Shown here piece after piece: positions 22,561 through 34,790 of a DNA stretch of 64,000 nucleotides. The position numbers were made by a program, and so were the translations under genes. Source of the stretch: Stictocephala bisonia (Eukaryota; Arthropoda; Insecta; Hemiptera; Membracidae). The notes under the pieces were generated by a model. That model saw only the letters and a list, made by a program, of their open reading frames with translations, had not been told where the DNA came from and did no database searches. Numbering within the stretch: the first letter of the stretch is position 1; the number at the start of each line of letters is the position of its first letter. The stretch spans positions 1 to 64,000 of the forward strand of contig JAQJVL010002191.1 of the NCBI GenBank assembly GCA_035578905.1. The letters run 5' to 3'.

Positions 22561-23105
22561 CTAGCCAACAGCCCTTGCTTCGCTACACTTGCATACCCCT
22601 CCCTTGTGGTTCCCTCTAAACCATCACGTCAATATAAAATCTCAACCTGCTACCGTTCTTCTTGGCAACAAAGTTGTATGGTCTAGAAAACCCTATAAGT
22701 ATTTAGGGGAATTTCAAAACGGTTATCTCAATATCGTAAATATCCCAAATATATTTTACTCGTAATTGTATAAAGAAAAGATATAGAAAAAGTGTAATTA
22801 ATTGTAACTCTTAATCCGTCAATAGGATACAAAATATCAAGCATACAAAATAAAGATGTTTATTTATTTACAAACCAGTTGTTAAACAAATCAACTTACT
22901 AATATCAACCCAATGTATTTTATCTTTATGGAACAATCTTCTAGGGGCGTTTCATCTTACCCCTAAAGATGAAAATACTTTAGTTTTCCTATTTAGCTTA
23001 AAACAAACATTTGTACAGTACCAAATTTAAGCTCTATAAGATTATTGGAAGTTGGAGAATTAGTAATGAGTGAGTAAGGGCTTTATCTTTTATATATAGA
23101 GATTA
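22561..23105 (+). repeat. repeat D, unclassified 0.54-kb interspersed element
   Basis: Starts CTAGCCAACAGCCCTTGCTT and ends GGGCTTTATCTTTTATATAT. An inverted second copy spans 52826-53352 along its full length. No terminal inverted repeats, no clear target duplication and no open frame. Helitron-like or SINE-like origin are both possible. Confidence 0.75.
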
Positions 23106-23179
23106 TCTGTTGCTATTAATTTTGAAATTATATAAAAGCTGTGTTTAACATGGAAGAGCTCCAAAATTCACTAGATATT

Positions 23180-24065
23180 AATAGAAATAAAAATGTGAGG
23201 TGATATCCTGTCACAGAGCTAAATCCAGTCAGTCAAGCCATTTAACCCTCGAGCGGGCGCTTGCGGAGTTTTCCTCCGCACGATTAGTTTTTGTTAAAAT
23301 AAATATACACAATTGGTGTCGGCATTCGTGTCCGGCTACGTACCTCACGAGCCTCATTCCGGGAATCCCCCAAAGCTATTTTTACCCCCTCCTTCCCCCT
23401 TGGTTCCTTGTCAGTTACAATTCAGTGACGCAGTGTCAGTTTGCGGAGGTTTTCTCCGCGTGCGCCCTATCGCGTAAGTGGTTAGTGCGCACACGATGTT
23501 ATTTAAATTCATTACACGTCAAATTGGCCAAACTATGTGTATATTTACACATATACCAAAATATATGTGTGTTTTTATTTATTATTTAATTTATAATTAT
23601 TATTAAATATATTTTGTTTGCATGGATGTATAATTGCATTATTGCGGAGCAAAACTCCGCATGCGCCCTCTCACATAACACCAACAGTGATAACCTCTTT
23701 ATACTAGAAAATTACTTAATTTGTTTAATTAAAATATTACTTATATTTAGTTGAACAATTAATGTTATTAACAATACCATTGGTTCCTAATACAGTTATT
23801 CAAAATTTAAATAAAATATTGCGTTATAACCAGAAGTAAAATGGGTAAAATTTGTGCAATTAAGTGTTGCGGAATAAAACTCCGCATGCGCCCGCTCCCG
23901 TTTTATAAGTGAAGCGCCCGCTAGAGGGTTAAGACCTGATTCACTGATTCTATTTATGCTGGATAGCTAGCATAAAAATATTATCAGTGAGGCAGATCTT
24001 AAATGGCTTGACAGATTGGATTTAGCTCTGTGACAGGAGATCAGTTTACATTTTTATTTCTTTTA
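23180..24065. repeat. two inverted copies of a LINE 3' end flanking a piggyBac-like element
   Basis: About 60 bases on the left (TGTCACAGAGCTAAATCCAG, CAAGCCATTTAA) and about 130 bases on the right (23929-24065) are inverted relatives of each other and of the LINE end at 24337-24420. The right arm also has a small internal palindrome around ATGCTGGATAGCTAGCAT. The piggyBac-like element 23246-23928 sits between them. Confidence 0.65.
23246..23928. mobile_element. piggyBac-like MITE, 683 bp, with four GCGGAG hairpins
   Basis: Ends CCCTCGAGCGGGCGCTT and inverted CCCTCTAGCGGGCGCTT (one mismatch in the first 17). TTAA flanks both sides (23242-23245 and 23929-23932). No transposase. Four short inverted motifs of the form GCGGAN-N5-NTCCGC lie at 23263-23279, 23443-23459, 23644-23660 and 23869-23885; three are followed by a GCGCCC word. 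Confidence 0.85.
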
Positions 24066-24336
24066 TATTCTATTATACGAGTATATATAAAGTTAAAAAT
24101 TAGGGCTACTTACATATTTTTAGGATGTAATAAAATTTAAAATAAAGTTAAAGGGTACTCAGTTTTTAATTTTATAACATCCTAAATATATATTTAGGTT
24201 AATATATATTTAGGTTAATATATAATATATATTGTATGGTTTTTTTTAGCTACCATTCAGTAATTTTTTTCTGTAATTAAGCTGTGATATATATTTGGAT
24301 TAAGATCCCAAAATCAGACAATATATAATATAAAAT

Positions 24337-24760
24337 AAAAGTGATCTGCTGTCACAAAGCTAAATCCAATCCATTGAGCCATTTAGGACCTGCCTCACTT
24401 ATTCTGTTTATACTAGCCAATCCCTCAGCGAGAGAACGTAGGGGACACTCTGTAATTATGTGATCCATTGTTTGGATAGACTCCCCACAGTCACATGACT
24501 AATCTAGTGTCAATTCCCATTTATACTTCCAATAGTTACATCTACCCACTCCAGTTTGGAACCGATTCAAAAGTGTCCATTCCCTCCGAGGGAGGTTCTT
24601 TCACCTACAGGTATTGATGGAGCGTTAATAAGGAACTTATTGCGCCCATCAAAACTGTTCCTCTCTATAGCTCAGCTAGTATTGGGCGAAAAATTTGAAC
24701 TGCTCAGCTGGGAAACAGTACCTAGAGATGGGTTTCGACTAATATCTATTAATATATAGT
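24337..24760 (-). pseudogene. LINE C-terminal remnant with Cys/His motif
   Basis: The minus strand reads SCDCGESIQTMDHIITECP followed by LRSLAEGLASINRISEAG. C-x-CG-(8)-H-(4)-C is the zinc-knuckle-like tail found at the end of some Jockey/R1-type LINE ORF2 proteins. 5'-truncated near 24760. Its last 80 bases recur inverted at 23180-23245 and 23929-24065. Confidence 0.75.
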
Positions 24761-24846
24761 GACTTTTGGATTTTTCCATGTTAAACACAGTTTTTGTATA
24801 ATTTTTAAATTTGTATAATTTAAAAAGTGGTAGCTGACAAAAAACC

Positions 24847-24848
<2 letters not shown>

Positions 24849-24898
<50 letters not shown>
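24849..24898. repeat. (TA)n microsatellite
   Basis: Uninterrupted TA tract. Confidence 0.95.
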
Positions 24899-24900
<2 letters not shown>

Positions 24901-25965
24901 GTTGCTATTAAATCTGCTTGTTATTGTTTATTTATAATTTAGTTGTATATTGTAGTATAATATGTTGCTACACGTTACTATTTGTTGACACTATACGTTA
25001 GTATATTGAATTTTATTTATTCAATTATTGTCTTTTGTAGGCAGTAGTCATCACCATGTTGCTATTATTCATTTATGTTGGTTTCTGTTGTTTTTTTTAC
25101 GTTTGTATATTTGCTTGGTACAATGCTTATTATTATCATTAATTTGTATTTATCTTTCATTAAGTAATCTTAACTTATTGTATATTTTTTAATGTTTTGT
25201 ATCATTTGAAGTACATAATAGATAAATATATAAAAGAGTTCCAGGTTAAAATTTTTGGTCAAGAGATTAATTTACTCTCCTAAACTTTAAAGTATATAAT
25301 AAGGTGATCAGGTGTACTATCATTGAATACCAGTTTCAGAACATTGATTTTTGTACCTTGATTATTCTAAGTTTCTAAGAATGCTGAAAGCAGCATACAA
25401 TTCTAGAACAAATAACATTCAAACAAAAATGTTGTACTAAATGACAAAGCACATTCTCAGCTGATTTGCGTTCTAATTCCTTACGACTGTTTTGAATGCT
25501 TGAAGTCATTTGCCAGAGGAAGGATCGTCAGGAGGGTGGTTGTAAGGGCGAGTGAGAGCTTTATTTTTAAATATAAAGTAATAATTACATTGCCAAAAAT
25601 AAATTAGATTGATATAAACTAGTTGAATAATAAAACACAATCAACACAGTTTCCTGTAATTTTACCACTTAAGGATATTAAATATTGAGTACATTTGCTA
25701 GTGATTTTGCAGTTCAGGCCGGCAGTGCCTTCAATATACAAATAGGCATGTACTGCTGAGTACCTTATGCCTCATCCTTAACAACTAGTAGTATACCGTT
25801 TATAGAAATACTCATATGTTGGTATGTTGACTAATATTAATGTTTAAACTAGTTTATATAAAGGTACGTATTTCTAATTCCAAATTAAATCTTATAAAAC
25901 TAATTCTTGCTTTAAACTTGAAACAAAATGGTTCTATTGTAATATTTCAACTGATGGTAGTAAAG
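24899..25965. other. AT-rich DNA, nothing recognised
   Basis: No frame or repeat boundary seen on either strand. Confidence 0.5.
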
Positions 25966-25969
25966 TTTG

Positions 25970-26215
25970 GGATGTTGTGTAAGGAAGAGAATTGAGCGTC
26001 ACATTTGTCAGTTAGCTGAAAATCAGACCAACACTATGTGGTTTGGATTCCACGTAAATATGGACTGTACGTCCCATAGTTGCCCTGACCATTGGGCTTT
26101 TAATAAATAGTCCTTTCTGAACTAAGTCGAACTCAGATAGTAACAATGACTACACTCATTCATCAACACTCATCATATTCTTGACGATCATATCTTGACG
26201 ATCGGGGTCTTAAAA
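25970..26215 (+). repeat. SINE-A copy
   Basis: Contains the family core CAGTTAGCTGAAAATCAGAC, a B-box-like GTGGTTTGGATTCCAC, CATAGTTGCCCTGACCATTG, and the 3' end ATATCTTGACGATCGGGGTC. The head is missing. Confidence 0.75.
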
Positions 26216-27229
26216 ATGAATAGTAATAAGCTTATAATATTTCAAAACATAAGGCTATATTAAAAAAAATACAAATTGAAGAAAATTAGTAACACATTTT
26301 GGAACAAATTGTAGGAAACTTGCATGTTTTACTATATTAATATTGTTGTTTATCCAATTTCCAATGTATCTGGAAAGTATTAACAGACACAAATGGCTAA
26401 TTAATATAATTATTAAAATTAATTAATACAAATAAGTGGAGAAGGAAAACTAATCAGCTTTAAAATCACATGGTTTAACATAATCCAATCAATATACCAA
26501 CAAATCTATTAGATTTATTTTTATACAAATCATGATTTAATTAATTCCATATTGACATATAACGTAAAATGACAACAGTTTATTCATTTTCCAAAAACTC
26601 ATTTAATTTAATACTAATTTGTATTCAATTCCGTCTAACTTAAACCTTCTAGCCAATAGAAAAAACAGTACTATGCCTTACACTGCAGGTTAAGTGTAAA
26701 CTAGATGACACCACACTATACTGTGATGACACAATGCATTGTAGTTTTTATTATTCTGGACTTCTAGGAAAATTTCCAATGATTGGTATGTTAATTTTTA
26801 TCAAAGTTAAATGGGAGATCCTGTGCACGAATATAATATTTATAACTTTTACCTTCCAGTGACTGATGATGGTTGGACCTAAAATGGACAGGGACATATT
26901 AGGGCATTGGCGGCAGAGGCTTCCCACCAAGGGCGCAAGAATTACAGGGGTGCAAAATTGGCTTTTGAACTACAGTAAAAATTAAATGTTACTTTTTATC
27001 CATATTTTTGGAATAATTAAAGTGTTTAGTTAAAACCCCATGAATGATAGTAATACACAATAGTATTTAAAAAATTAAAATATGCTCTGGGCCTTCAACA
27101 TGCTGAAGTAAGTCTTAATCATGACAATTGGGAGCGCTTTCGTCTATTCAGTTTTAAATGTTTGTGGTAAAATGGTGTAGTGTTACATTTAGCAATGTTA
27201 TACAGAATGAAGCACAACCCTCATCAGTC
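26216..27229. other. AT-rich DNA, mostly unassigned
   Basis: A GC-richer patch at 26885-26965 (GGCGGCAGAGGCTTCCCACC) could be the end of the Harbinger-like element whose coding trace follows. The rest holds nothing I recognise. Confidence 0.45.
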
Positions 27230-27450
27230 ATCAGTAAAAATGTCTAGGAATAGGAAGTTAGCTCTATCGGCAGCTATTGCTGTAATTTTATCTTCTTATA
27301 GAAGGAAACGAAGGTTCTGAGTCCGTCCATCTCTCGTGCTAGACAAAAATATAGCGGGAGTGATCTACAATCCGATTTAAGGCTGTTTGGTCAACAAACA
27401 TTTTCAATGTTTTTTTTATTGTAATGTCTATTGAACGCCTCCCAAGTAGT
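27230..27450 (+). pseudogene. PIF/Harbinger nuclease N-terminal trace
   Basis: Across one stop and one frame change the plus strand reads RKLALSAAIAVILSSYRRKR, RF-stop-VRPSL, then RARQKYSGSDLQSDLRLFGQ and TFSMFF. RR(F/Y)WVRPSL followed by a DL-rich helix is characteristic of the start of PIF/Harbinger (HARBI1-like) nucleases. The catalytic triad region is absent. Moderately sure. Confidence 0.5.
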
Positions 27451-29110
27451 AATTTTATTAAAATTATGTTTATAGTTATAAATAAATCACGTCAAAGATG
27501 TAAATTTCGGTTTTTTTGGTACATGCAGAATTAATAAACAACTTTCCCGGTTATTCCCAAATTTTAAAAAGAGACCCTCACAGGACTGGTCTTGTTCATA
27601 ATTTATTTTAAATTACGTCATTTTACCACAAATTAGCAAATTTGATTTTAAATAATTAGTATTATATGTTTGTTTCTATTTTATTAAGTCGAGAAATACA
27701 ACGTCGTGTTTGGCATCTTATGCTTGTTAATATCACACAATTTACAAAGTTGATTAACTTTATATTCTTAACTGGTGCATATACTTTTACCCTCATGTTA
27801 TATTACACTCAATCGCTGCGCAGACATACAACGAAACACAGCACCCATGATCACGCTTCAACGACTTCTTACAATTATACCCCTCCCATCCCAAACCGTT
27901 GGGGGGGGGGGGAGAAACCTCTAACTAACCAGTTGGCACAATTTCAGATTTGTATACAGTGTATTTGTATTCTCATCTACCAGCAGAATATTTGAATGGT
28001 TCCGTGATACGAATGAGTACTCTTTATCCAGATAACAATACTTTCAGTTACAAAAAATACGTTTTATCTTTTATTTGTCACCCGATCTTTTAAATTGGTA
28101 TACTGTTGAATTTTGCCTGATGTGGTCTATAAATATTGTATCTTAACACTTTTCACCTGAGAGTGTTAAGGGCTGCCTAGTGAGTATCCCTGAACTAGAT
28201 CAAGCAGTAATATATTTTAGAATTGATTTACACAAAAGGTTTAATTTTAATTTTCAGAAAATAAAAACTGACTTAAAAATCCTAATCAACAAGTAAAGTG
28301 CTGATTAACAAATCATTCCTTCAACCTTAATCTACGTACACATATTCAGAGTTTGGAAATCTGTATTAAATAATAAATTGAATAACATAGGCCTACAAGT
28401 TTTAGAATTATGTACTGATGATAACTTCTGTTAATCCTTGTTTACTTGTAAGAAATCCAACAACAATCTTGATTCAGAATAACATTTTGTGAGAATTAGT
28501 ACAACTAAATATTTGTTGTCTGTTGTATGTAAGTAGACACTGTAATTATTTGAAATCTGAATGCCATGGTTTACTTTAAATCATTGATTCATGTTTATTT
28601 TTTCTTTTTGTACATTAATTATCTTATTGTTACAGTTTTTGGGCCCAATTTTGTTATCACCTAAACCTCAGTTAAGAGTGTTCATCTAGGTGCCCAGTTG
28701 ATTGCTCCAAGGAATTCAGTCCTTGATTTTATCGCATCTCTTGCTAGGATTAACAAAGAACCTGCTTCACTAACAGGCACACAACGTGTTCACCTCCCTC
28801 TCTCCCCCTCACTGTCCCTACAACTCAATTAAGCTGTTTAAAAAGCTGCAATTTTACAATTGTATTGTTTTTCTGCAATAACTTAAGATAAAAAATACAA
28901 TTTACCTGTCAGAATACGTTTTTAACTTATGCTAAGAATTAATTGAAAGTTGTCGGTAAATTCAAAACATGCCCACAATTTTGGGCAATTTAAGACTGTC
29001 AGTTTGGTCCTAAATTTTTTTCTTAATGAAGTATGCTTTCAAGCAATAATAAAATTATTTTTAAAGTTCAAAACCTTTATACAGGCAAATTATTCTCAGA
29101 TATCAAACGC
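27451..29110. other. unassigned DNA
   Basis: Includes a poly-G run at 27901-27912 and a 109-codon frame (27666-27995) of low-complexity composition that I do not believe. A GC-richer patch at 28640-28830 has no recognised origin. Confidence 0.45.
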
Positions 29111-29114
29111 TGAA

Positions 29115-29330
29115 CAACTTTTAAGGCGAATATGAATGATTACATGACCATATGCTGAGTGTGGATGACCTGTGTAGTCTGGATACTAGCTGAGTTTGAC
29201 TTGTGTTCAGAAAGGCTATTTATCAATAGCCCAATAGACATGGCAACAAAGAGACCACAATATTTACAAGAATCCAAATCACGGAGTATTTGTCTGGAAT
29301 TCAGCTGATTGACTGAATTGTCTGTGATGT
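29115..29330 (-). repeat. SINE-A copy
   Basis: Shares GAGTGTGGATGACCTGTGTA, TTCAGAAAGGCTATTTATCA and the B-box-like region (here AATCCAAATCACGGAG) with the other copies. Head and part of the core missing. Confidence 0.75.
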
Positions 29331-29422
29331 GGCATCATAGTATGGGCGAAACGTCTGGTCATCTTGTAAATATTGTAGATAGTACCTTGACGTGGTTGTC
29401 ACCGGAAACTGTAGATTCTAGT

Positions 29423-29519
29423 CATCTTCATAGGTGTTTACTTTTCAAAACTGTTACAAAACAAAAGAATGTGACTTTTGTTTTGTAACAGTTTTGAAAA
29501 GTAAACACATATGAAGATG
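29423..29519. repeat. near-perfect hairpin, 45-bp arms, 7-base loop
   Basis: Arms 29423-29467 and 29475-29519 pair with a single mismatch. Loop is AATGTGA. The arm starts CATCTTCATAGGTGTTTACT. Probably a palindromic repeat unit rather than a gene, since related TCATCTTC words recur nearby (29360, 29710). Confidence 0.85.
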
Positions 29520-30429
29520 GCATAATTGCCGAAAGAGGTCGGTGTTAATTTAATAAAATGTTTAAGGGTACTCAATTGTTATTTTATATTATAACTTTAT
29601 TATACATAGCAGCCTAGGAATTACAACTTTTATATACATATTGTAATATAAAGAACAACACTTGGCAATCTTTTGTGAAGTTTTCAATAATCAATATTGA
29701 TTTCTGTTTCGAAACACCATCTTCAGTTGTACAGAATAAAATAAGATTATATTATATAATAAATAATAAATTATAATCTAGTAAAATAATAAATTATATT
29801 ACTAAAACAATCAAATAATTGTTTTAGTATGTTAGTATAATAGTAATGTTGTATACTATTGTATGTCTAATACAATATTCAGTTTGACCTGGCTATGACA
29901 TGTATATATTTTTTAATTTGGTCTTTGTAAAATGTATTTATTTATATATAGTCATTGATTACTCTGATATATATGTTGGGGAGGCAATGCACACTATGTT
30001 TTTTATATGCCAATAAAGAATATAAATTTGAATACAGTATTACGGTATATTGTTTATCGTTGTGTGTCAACATATGGAAGAAGTGTTATTTTTTATAAAA
30101 ATTTTAAAGTGATTAGATTTACGTTTGATGAAAAGAAAACAGAAGAAAAAATTGAAAAAAATATGATTGTATATAATTTTACATTTTAAATTAAAAAAAT
30201 CTATTCTTTCAAATTCTATGTCAGTGGTGAGAACTTGTGTGTGTTTGTTTTGTTTATGGACAACATAATTACTAGTTTTTTGGTAATTATTTAATATTAT
30301 ATTTATTTAATCCCAATAGTATATTAATCGAAATTTGTATAGCTCAAACAAAAAAATAATCTAAAGTCCATTTTCTCTCTAGATCACCAAATACTGAAAT
30401 AAGCACAATTAGTATTATTTCCTTAAATT
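29520..30429. other. AT-rich DNA, nothing recognised
   Basis: Contains short self-complementary TTAATATA/AATTATT stretches only. Confidence 0.5.
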
Positions 30430-30680
30430 GATTTTAGACTTTACTGATATGAAAGGGATGTTAACACTCAATTACCTCACTGTAGAGTTAGATAGTTAAT
30501 TAATTATTGCTTAGTTGTTTGGAGACAGCGCTGGGTGGCAGACAATGGCTTGATGCCTTTGTATGCCGCTAACAAAGAGAACAAAACAAAGATTCTCAGT
30601 GATTGTGATTCATTCACAGCTCTCTGTGTCTCCGTGTGGGGCTTTAAATGACCAAGAGACAAAGAAACATTATTATTGGC
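30430..30680 (+). repeat. unclassified repeat, copy 1
   Basis: Shares ATATGAAAGG, AATTATTGCTTAGTTGT and a following GAGACA... CTCTGTGTCT layout with the inverted segment 45000-45230. Identity falls off through the middle. No open frame shared. Confidence 0.5.
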
Positions 30681-32574
30681 TTTTGCGTTCCCATTATATT
30701 TGACCACGGTACAAGTGCTCTAATGATATTTACAATACAGTACTCGCTAAACCAAGCCACGCTTTGCTATGGCTTAGTCCGATGAAACTATTAGTTGTTT
30801 TTTACTTAAGTTAATAGGAAATTAAAAGAAAATGAAAAGAAAATTAAATGAAAATGGCTTTATTTGGAGGCATAGTTAGGACTATACAGTCAGTTACCAC
30901 TTAATCTCAAAATACAAACGCGCAAGAGAAATGCACTAAGAGGTGGAAATGAGATATAGAACTATTCTTCCCCCACTGTGTCGTTCCATTTAAAAATTGT
31001 CATGGCAACTAGGATGACTGTAGGCTCCAGGCTGGCAATGCAGTACCAAGCCTCGCCCACTGCATCATTTTGGCAGTGGCCATTGGTTGGTTTTGATTAA
31101 CAGCAACAAAACGACTTAGAATGATCAAATTAAATCATTATTTAGTGTTCAAAGAGCAGTTTATAATAACAATAATGCAATTAATAATAACGTAAACAAT
31201 AAATGTCAATCAAACTTGTACTGCTCAGTACTGTTATTTTTTCAACTAAATACTGTTACAGAAGTTGAACACTTGAAGGTGGAAGTTACTCATGCCCATG
31301 ATGGACGGCAGTGCATCAGCGATAAGTTCCCCCTCTGCTGCTAAAACCTCTATGTAACTTAAATATAACATACAGATCACTTCCGGTCCGGCCTATTTAT
31401 AGTGACTTAATCTCCATTATATGCTCTTTTAACAGACTTCAATATTTCTGCTAAATTAGAATAACATCTAATATATTGTGAATGTTAATTTTAATTAATA
31501 TTTTTATACATATTTTTACTATCTTAATTAATTTATCTTTAATTTATTAAAAAAATCAAATTACAAAGAAGAATAAAAACAAAAATTAGCTCTTAGAAAG
31601 TCTCAAAAGCCTTTGATAATGAAGTATCTGCAAAATATTCTCGTTGCTTTGAAATATTTTCACAAATATTACTTCCTTAGATGGAATGCCTTGCAGCACT
31701 CAAAGCAATCTTAAAGGACCACAAGCACGTTTACGTAATTGAGTCTTTTAGGGAGTAAATTCCATCTGAGAGAATTCGGAGAATGTTAGCATAAAAAATG
31801 CTTTTGAAAAGAATACAATAATAGTTGAACTATTAGGTTAGTTAAAAATATATCAAGAATGTTAAAGTTTAGAGTTAAATGAGTTTTTTCTAAAAATGAA
31901 TAAATTAAGTGTTAATGAAAGTTTGCTCTATATTCTTTGCTTTGTCCTCATAATACCAATATGGCATCTACTTAATGATTGCCATTAATGTGGACCAGAG
32001 TATATTTTAATTTTAACAGATTTCCACTGGGCGACGTAGGGGGGGGGGCGAATACACATAGTTCAGGAGATATTAAATACAGGAAACTCCCTATTTCAAT
32101 CAATGATCCAAGACCCTTCATAAAAAACGTGATATTTTGAAGCCTCAAACGTGAATTAAGCTTTATTTTGGTATTATTAAGATGTTTCACATAGTGTGAT
32201 TTCTTAACAAATTTGTAATAATATTTTGTTGTGAAATCAAGCTTTTGTTTTATTTTATCTTTAATAAAAACTAATTAGATAAGATAGTTTGAATTATATT
32301 TTAACTGTGATATAACGGAATATTTAAAGTAAACAATAAATTACAGACCGATTTTATAGTAGATAATTTTGTTTGCCACACCCTCCCGCACGTTACACTC
32401 TCCACTGCATTGTCTACTCAGTGCAACCACTACACTATACGTACCTGACCTTGAATCATTAATTCTATCTTTAACGAATCATTTTTCGTTCTTTTTATGA
32501 AGCAAGGGGAAAAATTGCATGAGGCTTAAAATTTAAAGAACATCACTTATATTGATGCTTTTGTTCCTAAAAGT
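30681..32574. other. AT-rich DNA, nothing recognised
   Basis: A short poly-G (32040-32048) and a GC-richer patch at 31020-31085 are the only local departures. Confidence 0.5.
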
Positions 32575-32812
32575 TTGCCGGCACCATCTACCTCCACTGG
32601 GCGACAAAATCTTGGACACAAGTGTTGCCCAGTTAACATGTCATGTTATGCACTGATGTGGACACTACTAGAGAAGTTTGGGGTGTTCGAGTTGGGTGGT
32701 AGTCAGTGTCCAGATGATATGTCGGGGAGGGAACTGAGATCAGTCGGATTACATGTAAAGCAGTATGTCCCTTAGTTGCCCTGGCTGTTGGGCCGTAACG
32801 AATGGTCATTTC

Positions 32813-34664
32813 CAGGGCCTATACAAACAAGGGTGTTCTCATGAGCATTACGAAAACTCGTGGGTCTTGCGCTTGACGTAACCGTCAAGTCAACGCACTG
32901 CCGCTGCCTATGCCATGCACAGAGATAACTCTCACTTCACGTGAATTTATTTGTATTCATATACCATTATATTTTGTTTATTTAAAGTTACATAAAATGT
33001 TTGTAGGCATACTCTGTTATTATTTATTGATTTTTTATTATAATATTTTATTAATGCCGTTTAAAAGACTTTACTTAAATACAGTCTTTTTTTATCAGTC
33101 ATGCATAATGTTTATTATAAACTGCATATTTTAGTGACTGATATTTTTAAAAATAAATGGTAGTTACTAAAGACAGTAAAAAGGTTAGTAAAAATAAATA
33201 TACCAGGACTTCAGAAATACAAATTTTTATAATCCCAACTTTTAAAATGTGTTTGACAAATAGCCTACTGCCTCGAGTTACGAGTAGCTGTTACAGATTA
33301 GATAGATACAACACAACAAACATGAAGAGGCATAGTCTACTAACATACAACAGTTTTATATTTATTATAATTGGAAAGATGTTACGAAAATAGAAAATTA
33401 ATTTCTTTTACATTGTTTTAATTTATTTAGCGATACCCTTTTTGTATCGCTCACTTTCTTATTTACTTTCCTCTTTCATATATTAATTTAAAAATCGGAT
33501 TCTAATATATGTTCGAACGAGAATCAACTGTTTAATGGCTTCTTCAGGTATATCACTGCTTATTTCAGAAAGTATTTTATTGGAAATGATTTTAAGCCTT
33601 TCAACTATCTCACTGTCCTAACAAAAGTCTTTTCTACCAAGGACGCAAATGAAAGAATCTTCTACAATATCAGAGCCTAGAAAAAAGTCCTCAGTTGGTA
33701 CTCTTAGGCCACCCTTAGAAATCATTTTTTTCTATCTATGTACAATCTGAATTAGTAGTTAATAAACAGCTTAAACAGCTTTTTTATCCAAAAATTGATA
33801 CTTTTCCTATGGCTTAAAAGCTATGTTCACTGCCACATAGCGAAAACATTCAGTTTTTAAGGCGTTCAATTGGCTGTGTTTTTGTAAAATATTTACACTA
33901 TTGTTTTTAAATAAGCTGTCTTATGTCCATTCACAACTCTCACCGTCTACTTAATTAAACTGTTTTAGCACTTCAGCAGTTGAACAAACCTCTTCCTTTT
34001 CTTTTTCGTTTGTTATAGTTGCATTTGAAATGAAACCGTCTTAATCATCAGGGTCTGCGTTTGATTTTGTGGACATAAATCAAGTCGAATGTTTACCCAC
34101 AACAAACCAACGTAACCGATATTTTATTTCTGAAGCTTCAGGGTGATCGTTTGTTCGACCCATACCTCTGATTACGGAAAAAATATTTTCCAAAACATCC
34201 TGGTTAACTTTGTTAGTAAATAAATTCTTAAAATTGTGTGAACTTTTTGTATTCAAACATGTTCGAAACTAAAATACCATTTTGAAATGGAATTTTTTTG
34301 TTTGATCCATAACCTAAGGTGTGCTCTATAAAACATGTCATATTTTCTAAGAAATCCTTTCTCTTTCAAGCTTGTAACTGTTGCTGCTATAAATCTTTGT
34401 TTTTAGGAAAAATATAAGATCTCGCTTCCCCGTCCGTGTTTCTGTTTCTATTGGGACATCCATACACATCACAGTTAGGCATAACGTAATTTGTAATTTA
34501 GCATCTGACAAAATAACAGGACAACTGTACACGTGCTTCTTAAAAAAACAGTTGCAGACAGACTACAATGAAGTGAAATACTGAGCGCCACTGCGAGTAG
34601 CTGACGTCACGCCTGGTGGCAGACCGCTGCTAGCCTGCGCATTGGATCACCCTTGTTTGTATAG
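32813..34664 (-). mobile_element. P-element-like transposon, internally degenerate, 1.85 kb
   Basis: Ends CAGGGCCTATACAAACAAGG and inverted CAAGGCTATACAAACAAGGG pair over about 22 bases. Flanking octamers are GTCATTTC and GTCCTTTC (7 of 8 identical), consistent with the 8-bp duplication made by P elements. The interior carries P-type transposase similarity on the minus strand. It interrupts a SINE. Confidence 0.78.
33440..34341 (-). pseudogene. P-element/THAP9-like transposase, C-terminal part, broken
   Basis: The minus strand begins MTCFIEHTLGYGSNKKIPFQ, then VNQDVLENIFSVIRGMGRTN and DHPEASEIKYRLRWFVVGKH, which is the most conserved block of P-type and THAP9 transposases. Further on come VPTEDFFLGSDIVEDSFICV and EEAIKQLILVRTYIRIRFLN near the C-terminus. 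Several stops (for example after VVGKHST and RTNDHP... downstream) and the absence of the THAP zinc finger and the first catalytic region show a decayed, shortened copy. Normal P transposases exceed 750 residues; only about 280 codons remain here. Confidence 0.82.
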
Positions 34665-34790
34665 CCTTGGGTCCTTTCTAAGCATAATTTGAACTCAGTT
34701 AGTAACCAGACTACACATGTAAATCAAACTCTTCCTACTCTCATAGAACCATTCATATTCACCCTAAATGCGGACAAAGTTGTGTCTGTC

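Larger units (their letters stand above)
32575..34790 (+). repeat. SINE-A copy split by a P-like transposon
   Basis: The left part (32575-32812) carries GTGTTGCCCAGTTAACATGT, GTGGACACTACTAGAGAAGT and TTAGTTGCCCTGGCTGTTGG. The right part (34665-34790) resumes with TTGAACTCAGTTAGTAACCA, ACTACACATG and CATTCATATTCACCCT. The two halves are collinear with an uninterrupted copy such as 25970-26215. Confidence 0.8.

Noticed and set aside
23200..23589. 129-codon frame
   Set aside because: Spans the boundary of a LINE tail and a non-autonomous piggyBac-like element.
27666..27995. 109-codon frame
   Set aside because: No family resemblance, runs through a poly-G tract, composition matches random AT-rich DNA.
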